This document shows, one piece after another, positions 57,752 through 64,000 of a DNA stretch of 64,000 nucleotides. Below the pieces are notes generated by a model. The model was given only the letters and a program-made list of their open reading frames with translations, was not told the DNA's origin and ran no database searches. Origin of the DNA: Phialophora verrucosa (Eukaryota; Ascomycota; Eurotiomycetes; Chaetothyriales; Herpotrichiellaceae); contig MSED01000001.1 of assembly GCA_002099365.1 (NCBI GenBank), positions 3,286,001 through 3,350,000 on the forward strand, given 5' to 3'. The position numbers and the translations under genes were made by a program. The first letter of the stretch is position 1. The number at the start of each line of letters is the position of its first letter.

Positions 57752-59252
57752 ATGGCCGACACAAGCGATCATGAGCTCGCTGCCGTGAGCCCCGGCGCCG
57801 ATGTCGACGACACGAGTACCGTAGACTTGCAAAGTCTGCCACCAGTCGACCGCGGCAAGGGTGCCTGGCTCACACTTACGGCATGTTTCTTCCTCGAAGC
57901 TACTGTCTGGGGGTACGCAGAGTTGCCTTGTCAAATCTTCGTTGTTCCTGCGTGGATGCTGATATATTACATCTAGGTTCTTACATTCCTACGGTGTCAT
58001 GGAGGACTACTACCGCCAGCATGAGCCATTCATGAACCAGCACCAAGGTCTTGCCGCCGTGTCCACCACCGCCATGGCAATCATGCTCATCGGCTCACCA
58101 TTCATTTCCCTGACTCTGCAACGGTTTCCAACTCTCAGACGTATGGGAGGTTGTGTTGGGCTGGCCATCATGTTTTCCGGTCTGCTCATCGCGTCATCGA
58201 CTGGTTCCTCGATTGTTCTATTGTGGACTCAGGGTGTCATGTATGGCGTCGGCGCTCTGCTGGTGTACTTTCCGGCGATGTTCTTGATCGATGAATGGTT
58301 TGTGGAGCGCAAAGGCTTTGCGTTCGGGATTTCGTGGGCCGGCACGGGCATCGGTGGTGCATCCACGCCGTTCTTGTTGCAGTGGCTGCTGAACACACAT
58401 GGCCACAGGACCACCCTGAGAATCTGTGCGGGGATCATTGTAGGTTCTTCCTGCCCAATGACCTTTTTAAGGTGGAGATCCTAACTCTAGCAGGCCGGAG
58501 TTGCGCTGCCATGCGTCCTCTTCATGAAGCACCGGCTTCCGGTACGAGGCCCTCGACGACTGCGACCAATGGATCTAGGCTTCATCAAGAAGAGGACGTT
58601 CTGGATGTATCAATGCCCTAGCATCATTCAATCCACTGTCGCTCCACTGCCCAGTCTATGGCTGCCCTCGTTCGCATCATCCATGGGCATGTCTCCAGCC
58701 ACGGGTCCACTGTCTGTGGCTCTATTGAATCTTGCCTCGTGCTGCGGATTTCTACTTCAAGGACGACTTGTAGATCGCTACCACGTCAGCTGGGCGATCC
58801 TAGTGTCCACCCTTGGCTCGACCATAGCCGTGTTCGGCTTTTGGGGTTGCGGTACCCAGACGGCGACGCTGTACGTCTTCGCTATTCTCTTCGGACTCTT
58901 TGGAGCTGGGTATCCTGGTCACTGGACTGGCTGTGCAGGTGATATGCGAAGGACTTTCCCGAATTTGAACACAGGTTTGGTCATCTCCTTGCTTTGTGCT
59001 GGAAAAGGCGTGGGCAGCATTGTGGCTGGGCCGGTCAGCGAGAAACTGTTGTCGATGAAGCCGTGGCATGATACTCGGTTGGCCTACGGGTCTTCGTATG
59101 GCTCGGTCATCGTTTTCACAGGCATATGTGTGTTTCTGGGAGGTGCAGGTGCGTTTCCGCGCCTTGCACACAGCCTAAGTACAGCGCTCAGGAATGTTCC
59201 CCTGCCCAGGTTGAACTTTGTGAGAGCATTGAGGACGTCGACAACCGACTGA
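57752..59252 (+). CDS. MFS transporter, monocarboxylate (MCT/SLC16-like) type
   Basis: Exons 57752-57912, 57977-58439 and 58494-59252, giving 460 aa. A 40-residue acidic cytosolic N-terminus is followed by about 12 hydrophobic helices. The first begins GAWLTLTACFFLEATVWG and continues into FLHSYGVMEDYY across the first intron, a hallmark of fungal monocarboxylate-transporter-like permeases. The loop RKGFAFGISWAGTGIGG in the first half and LLQGRLVDRYHVSWAI in the second are typical of the family. Such proteins carry monocarboxylates or other organic acids across the plasma membrane. In this cluster an aromatic acid substrate or a product is plausible but unproven. It lies tail-to-tail with the sugar-type transporter. 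Confidence 0.88.
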
Positions 59253-59758
59253 GTTACCCCTACTTACCTGAGGCCTTTCACCCAAATCGGGTAGGGAACC
59301 AAGGATACCAGGAGGCGGCGTGAAGGAACTGGGTGACGTGGTCGGTTACTATTACCTTACGCCGAGACCCATGCAACACACAAAAGAGGAGAAACAAAAA
59401 GAGCTTCCTCCGCCACCGATCGGGCAGGGAAAGCGTAGACTGCGTCGATAAATCGACGGACCATCCCCACGACATCACTTACGCAGTCGAGTGTGGTGCC
59501 GGTCCATTCTACGATTGCACCTTCATAGTGGTTCCCAGAGTTGAGGAGTGAAATGGTCCGATTTCGAGAGTGGTCATTTTGAGCATTGCAAACAGGCACC
59601 TTCGGCAGGCATAAAGGCGCCAGAGACGTCTGTAAATAAGGCAGACAAACAGCTGGACAAGCAGCTAGAACTTGATAATCGACAATGAAACTCAAACCAG
59701 ACCGGCTCGTCACAAGACCCGTTTACACGTGCGGCTCGCTGCATCCATGTCAAAGCGG
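59253..59758. other. convergent intergenic region between two transporters
   Basis: About 0.5 kb between stop codons of two convergent MFS genes; it holds their 3' ends. No gene is supported. Confidence 0.5.
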
Positions 59759-61556
59759 TCAATCCTTGCCCCCAGCAACCTGTATATGCTCACGGTATAC
59801 AACCCCTTTGTCCAAGCCCCCCTTGTTGCTGCCAAGCTCGACGATATCAGCATCATCGTCATTTGCGAGGATCTTGTTGTCTGTGTCCAAGACCCGCTCC
59901 CCAAAGACCTCCGGCATTGTTTCAAGCGAGTGGCCCTTCGTCTCCGGAAAGACGAAAAACATGATCAAGACTTCGACAGCGACCCATCCCACATAGACGA
60001 AGTAATACTTCCAGCCGATCGAGGCCAGTCCAATAGGGTTGACAAACTGATTGAAGAACAGCGACGACTTGGTGGTAAAGACTGAGATGCTGATGCCCAT
60101 TGCGCGCAGGCGATAAGGGAGAATCTCAGTCGAGTAGAGATAGAGTGTGGGGATCAAACAAAAGTTGTAGCCGGTGTTGAGGATGAAGATGAATCCAAGT
60201 GATGATCTGCCAGCACCGGTGCTTTTCTGTTCGTTGTAGAGGGCAACAGAGACTGAGAAGCCGACAAGCGATAGCCACATGAAGAGCCCGCCGCCGACGA
60301 ACAAGACTCGGCGGCCCACCTTAGAGGCGAGAATGACGGCACACACGGAAGTGACATAATTCACGGTGGTGACGATGCCGTTGAGCCGTGTCTGCTCTCG
60401 CTGCCCAGTGATGCCAATGCTGTCTAGGATCTTGGGGAGATAGTAAGAAACTGCTTCGCGGTTAGCCACCAAACCGTAATTTCGTGAGAGACAGGAGCCG
60501 GAGCAGCCCAGTCAGAACTGTGAAATAAGGCCGGAGGCACTTACTGAGACCAGTTCCGCTCCATTGCCCGAATATCGCCAGCGATATGAGGATGAACAGC
60601 CGCTTGCGGTTCGCTGGGGTCTGTAGGAACAAGCGCAGTCCACGATGCTTCATCTCTTTCTCTTGCTGAAGGGCCTGGCACATCTCGTTGTACTCCGCAA
60701 GCGGCATAGGATGGTCGCGGTCTCCACCACCGTGGTGCTTGACCAAGATGGCAAATGCCTCTTCACCCCGGTCTTTGTAGCATAGCCAGCGCGGCGATTC
60801 GTCGAGGAACCAAATTGCACTGGTCTGTATCAGTGCTGGGCCTGCCTGGAAGAGCGTGGGAAGGCGCCAGGCCCACGAGCCCGGAATGTGGACGCTCCCG
60901 TAGCCCACCCATGCTGCAAGAACGGAACCCAGGGCGAAGCTGCAGTTGAACATGGCGACGAAGAAAACCCGGTGCCGCGGATGGGCTAGCTCGGAGAGCA
61001 GGACCGGCGCAGCAGCCAGGGCAAGACTTATGCCAAAGCCGATGACTACGCGACCGCCTATAAATTGTCCAAGGCTCTTGCTGGCGCATTGTAGGATAAC
61101 CCCTAGCATCATGACTGTGATGCATCTCTGTCAGCTTGAATCGATATTGGCAGAGCAAGAGTAAATGGATACATCAAGAAACGATACGGTCTTTTACCGT
61201 CAGGAGAACTTACTCATACTACCGATGAAGATAGACCATCGTCGGCCATAGCGGTCAGATACAATGGCCGAGAACGGCGTAGACCCAATGGCACCAAGGG
61301 CATATGCTGCACTTGTAATACCCAATAGCGCACCTTGAGGATTGCCAAATTGATGCTTCCACTCGTCGATGCCTTGAAGGGCATTGAGGACAGAGCCATC
61401 AAAGCCGTTTGTGGCACAAACGACAAGAGTGGCTGGAGCGAGGACAAGGTAGAGCTTGATCAGCTCCGGTGTCAATCCGAGACCCTTCACGTTCTCCTGC
61501 GCGAGGACTTCGGAGACTGTAAGGGCAGGAATGGTACGGGGCAGATTCGGATCCAT
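59759..61556 (-). CDS. MFS sugar transporter family protein
   Basis: Minus-strand exons 61214-61556, 60545-61114 and 59759-60450, giving 534 aa. It carries sugar-porter signatures. These are NGFDGSVLNALQG in helix 1, SDRYGRRWSIFIGS after helix 2 (D-R-x-G-R-R), FLDESPRWL (PESPRW-type) after helix 6, ASKVGRRVLFVGG in the second half, and YSTEILPYRLRAMG and FPETKGHSLE near the end. The introns use GTAAGT donors and have GCTGACA and GGCTAACC branch sites. The protein is an integral plasma-membrane symporter, similar to lactose/hexose permease-like fungal proteins that also include quinate-type carriers. The actual substrate cannot be read from sequence. Confidence 0.9.
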
Positions 61557-63116
61557 TCCGGCGGCAGTATGATGACAACAAGGTCCTAGCTCGAGATGGA
61601 GAAGAGAAGGGGGAGGTGATTCTGATCCAGAAAGATTGAAGTTGCCAAAATTATATAGGAAAAGCTTCGCAGAGAACAGTGCTGTTTGAGACTTTCCAGA
61701 GAACTCGTGACAGGAGAAGCGGGCCGCATCATGGGTCTGTTGTGGTAAAGTTCCATAGTGTGGTGTGCACTTGGGAGAATCCTGCCGCATCTACCGACCC
61801 TGGAGAACGTTCAGGTCCTTGATAGGTCCGTTTGTCATGCAGCTGTTGTGTTATAGTTGCAACTCCCCACGGGGAAAGCGTGGATAGGGGCAACAGCAGC
61901 GTTGATCAAGTCCATCTACAGGCGGGGAGAAACCCACAGGGAAGAACTCCTTGCAAAGATAAAGTGGCTTGAAGCTAGCATCATCTGCAAGCATCCTCGA
62001 CGGTCGAGGAGGGCAGACAGTGTGGGGGCTAGAGCACAAGCAGGCAGACGGGAAGTTACAAAGTCGTGCTTTGTGGTCACCGAGATCTACCATGATGTTG
62101 TAGCCTCAACGTCTATATGAAAAGTTACATAAGCAGCCTCGCTTCCCGCCCCTCCCCCGGTTTCCCCTCGTCCTCTAATGCGTGGGGTCCCCTCGCGCCG
62201 GCTAAGTTCTGGGGCTCGCTACATCGAAAGGATCAAGTAGCTACATTGGTTAACCGAAAGCTTCAGCAGGACAAGAGGTGCAATGCTTTTCTGCTTCCAT
62301 CACCTCCAGGTGCGTGGACTTTAGATTGACGTAAGTTTTTATATCCCTCTTGGGACTTTTGTCTGAAAGGTCGATATGAAGATGAATGTAGTCCGTCTTG
62401 ATCCTCCTCTAGCATCGGTATCCCCACAGGAAATTTGAGCGGGGAAGTGAGTACGCAGCAAACGACTGAATCCCTCTTAGGCTAAATACTTGGTTAAATT
62501 GAACACGAGGCTATCGGACTTTGCCCGCAGGTGTCGATCTTCGCTGTCTGTGTGGTGTTAAGGAGTGATGTCTGGTTCGGCTTTTGGCCGTACGATGTCC
62601 GGCCTGAGTCACTCGATCCGTGCCAGTGCTCGTGTTCGACTCTCGAGCATTCTTCAGGCTCGGTAACTACTCCTCTTACGCGTAGTTTGAATTGTTTAAA
62701 CTTCGGTCGGTGAACATAACGCCAACTCTAGCAACAGATTCCGCGCAGGTCTGGCGGATAACGCGGCAACGTCAAGCACCTTTTCCGCAAATCTTGGTTT
62801 GATAGTTCGACGAGCCCCAGGCCTGATGACACGCGTCGATAACTCCAATCGAAACCTACAGGTCATTTGTCCTGATCGGCCTTCTTTCCTCCTGTTCTCC
62901 TCCTGTTCACGCCAAGGTAACCGCGTCTGAAAGATATTTTGATCTGAAGGACGTGGAGTAAACGATTTCTCTGGATCGGGGTAGGGAGGGAAAGACTGTT
63001 GCCCGTACCAGCCACTGAGCGAGATATAAATGAACTGTCAAGTCAGCATTGCTCTACGAGAAGCACCAGCACCAATTCTTATCATAGACTGGGGCAAATA
63101 AACGAATTTTGCAACC
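61557..63116. other. intergenic region
   Basis: About 1.6 kb between two divergent genes (sugar-type MFS and 2OG oxygenase), containing both promoters. Only short unsupported open frames occur. Confidence 0.5.
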
Positions 63117-64000
63117 ATGGTCCTCCAAACCTCACATCACCAATATCCACCCTTCGCAGAAGGGCTGACCACCGCACCACTTGTCTCAATCTCGCTGAGC
63201 AAGCTCGAAGCTAACGACCCTGCGGAGTCGTTAGCCTTCTACAATGCCTCGAAGGAACTTGGCTTTTTCTATTTAAATATGGAAGGATCTGCTCTGGGCG
63301 AAAAGGTGGTCTTGCAGGCTGAGCAGCTTCACGCCTTACAAAAGGTTTTCCATAACCTTCCGAACGAGGTGAAAGAAGAGTATTTGAGGGAGAAGATCGA
63401 TCCTTTCTTCGGATACCGCATCTTAGGCGAACGGCAACAGGAGGATGGTTCGATTGGGCGGAACGAGAATTACAATGTCAATAAGACTATACCTTTCTTA
63501 TCATGTGTCATGACTGATTATAACCTAGATGCGAAAGGATGACCTTTTAGGCAACTGCAATCCTCTACCATGTCCCGACCTTATCAAGCAGAACTGGCAG
63601 CTCCTCGGGGACTATACCCGAAGTTGCCGCGCCATAATTGACCTGATGTTTACGCACCTCGAGTGTAATCTTGAGCTGCCGCTCGGGACCCTAAACAACC
63701 TTCACCGCATCAAGGAGATGTCGGGCGACCATGTCCGATTTAATAAGCAGGCCCCAGGAAAGTTCGATGAGGAAAAGGCTAAGCTCGGCGAGCACACTGA
63801 CTTCGGTTCGCTCACGATTCTCTTTAACTGGATGGGTGGCCTACAGATCCGCCTTCCAGACACGAACGACTGGGTATACGTTCGGCCTGTCCCCGGATCA
63901 GCGGTGGTGAACCTCGGAGACGCCTTAGTCCGATTCACAGCGGGAATCCTACGATCTAATGTCCATCGTGTTGTGCCTCCAATGGCGCCGCAGGACAAGC
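63117..64000 (+). CDS. 2-oxoglutarate/Fe(II) dioxygenase, isopenicillin-N-synthase-like, 3' end missing
   Basis: Exon 1 is 63117-63476 and exon 2 starts at 63529 and runs off the right edge. An intron of 52 nt (branch TATAACC, acceptor CTAG) joins RNENYN to MRKDDLLGN. The N-terminal DIOX_N domain starts PLVSISLSKLEANDP and includes ELGFFYLNMEG. The catalytic jelly-roll has LGEHTDFGSLTILF, giving the first His and Asp of the iron triad. It then has VPGSAVVNLGDALVRFT and NVHRVV with the distal His. The 2OG-binding Arg lies beyond the edge. Members hydroxylate, desaturate or cyclise small molecules in the cytosol. It is next to the transporters and may belong to the cluster. Confidence 0.9.

Noticed and set aside
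1..64000. CRISPR arrays, bacterial operons, rRNA, insertion sequences
   Set aside because: None seen; the intron-rich genes and protein families are those of a fungal nuclear genome.

Overview
The window is nuclear DNA of a filamentous ascomycete (Pezizomycotina). The genes are broken by short 46-120 nt GT-AG introns with CTRAY-type branch sites. The protein families present (fungal CorA-like protein, C2H2 and Zn2Cys6 regulators with a fungal-specific transcription factor domain, Gep4, SmD3, Dcn1, paxM-like monooxygenase) are typical of this group. The species cannot be named; a dothideomycete or a chaetothyrialean black yeast would fit, but that is a guess.

Left part (1-34 kb), mostly housekeeping genes with wide intergenic gaps. 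A 5'-truncated CorA-like membrane protein occupies <1-4674. About 6 kb follow with no supportable gene, then a small acidic hypothetical protein (10878-11474, minus). A von Willebrand A protein with Gly/Pro/Gln/Tyr-rich tails (15174-17612, minus) and the cullin-neddylation factor Dcn1 (18730-20354) come next. A family of F-box-like genes follows (21049-22980; 24123-25622; 27509-29101, the last with an in-frame stop). A three-exon hypothetical gene (31029-32026) then converges on GEP4 (32224-33108, minus), which is head-to-head with the splicing protein gene SMD3 (33210-33693). Intergenic DNA across this half is sprinkled with GAGTAC-based palindromes.

A TA-rich stretch that looks RIP-mutated (about 34.2-34.75 kb) separates this from an accessory region (35-64 kb) resembling an aromatic-compound catabolic or detoxification cluster. 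In order it holds: a C2H2/fungal-specific regulator, a decayed Ure2-type GST, a catechol/hydroxyquinol-type intradiol dioxygenase, an eEF1B-gamma-type GST, a GST-like gene divergent from a paxM/salicylate-hydroxylase-like FAD monooxygenase, a P450 divergent from a second GST-like gene, a second P450 divergent from a third, dead GST-like gene, a Zn2Cys6 regulator, a monocarboxylate-type MFS transporter, a sugar-type MFS transporter and a 2OG-Fe(II) dioxygenase cut by the right edge.

The most striking architecture is the repeated divergent P450(-)/GST(+) module at 47.3-54.3 kb. The two P450s share all five intron positions and the GST-like paralogues share theirs, so the block arose by segmental duplication, and one GST copy has since decayed. 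A plausible reading is uptake by the MFS carriers, hydroxylation by the P450s and flavin monooxygenase, glutathione conjugation or dehalogenation by the GSTs, and ring opening by the dioxygenase, under one or both pathway regulators. The substrate is not readable from sequence.
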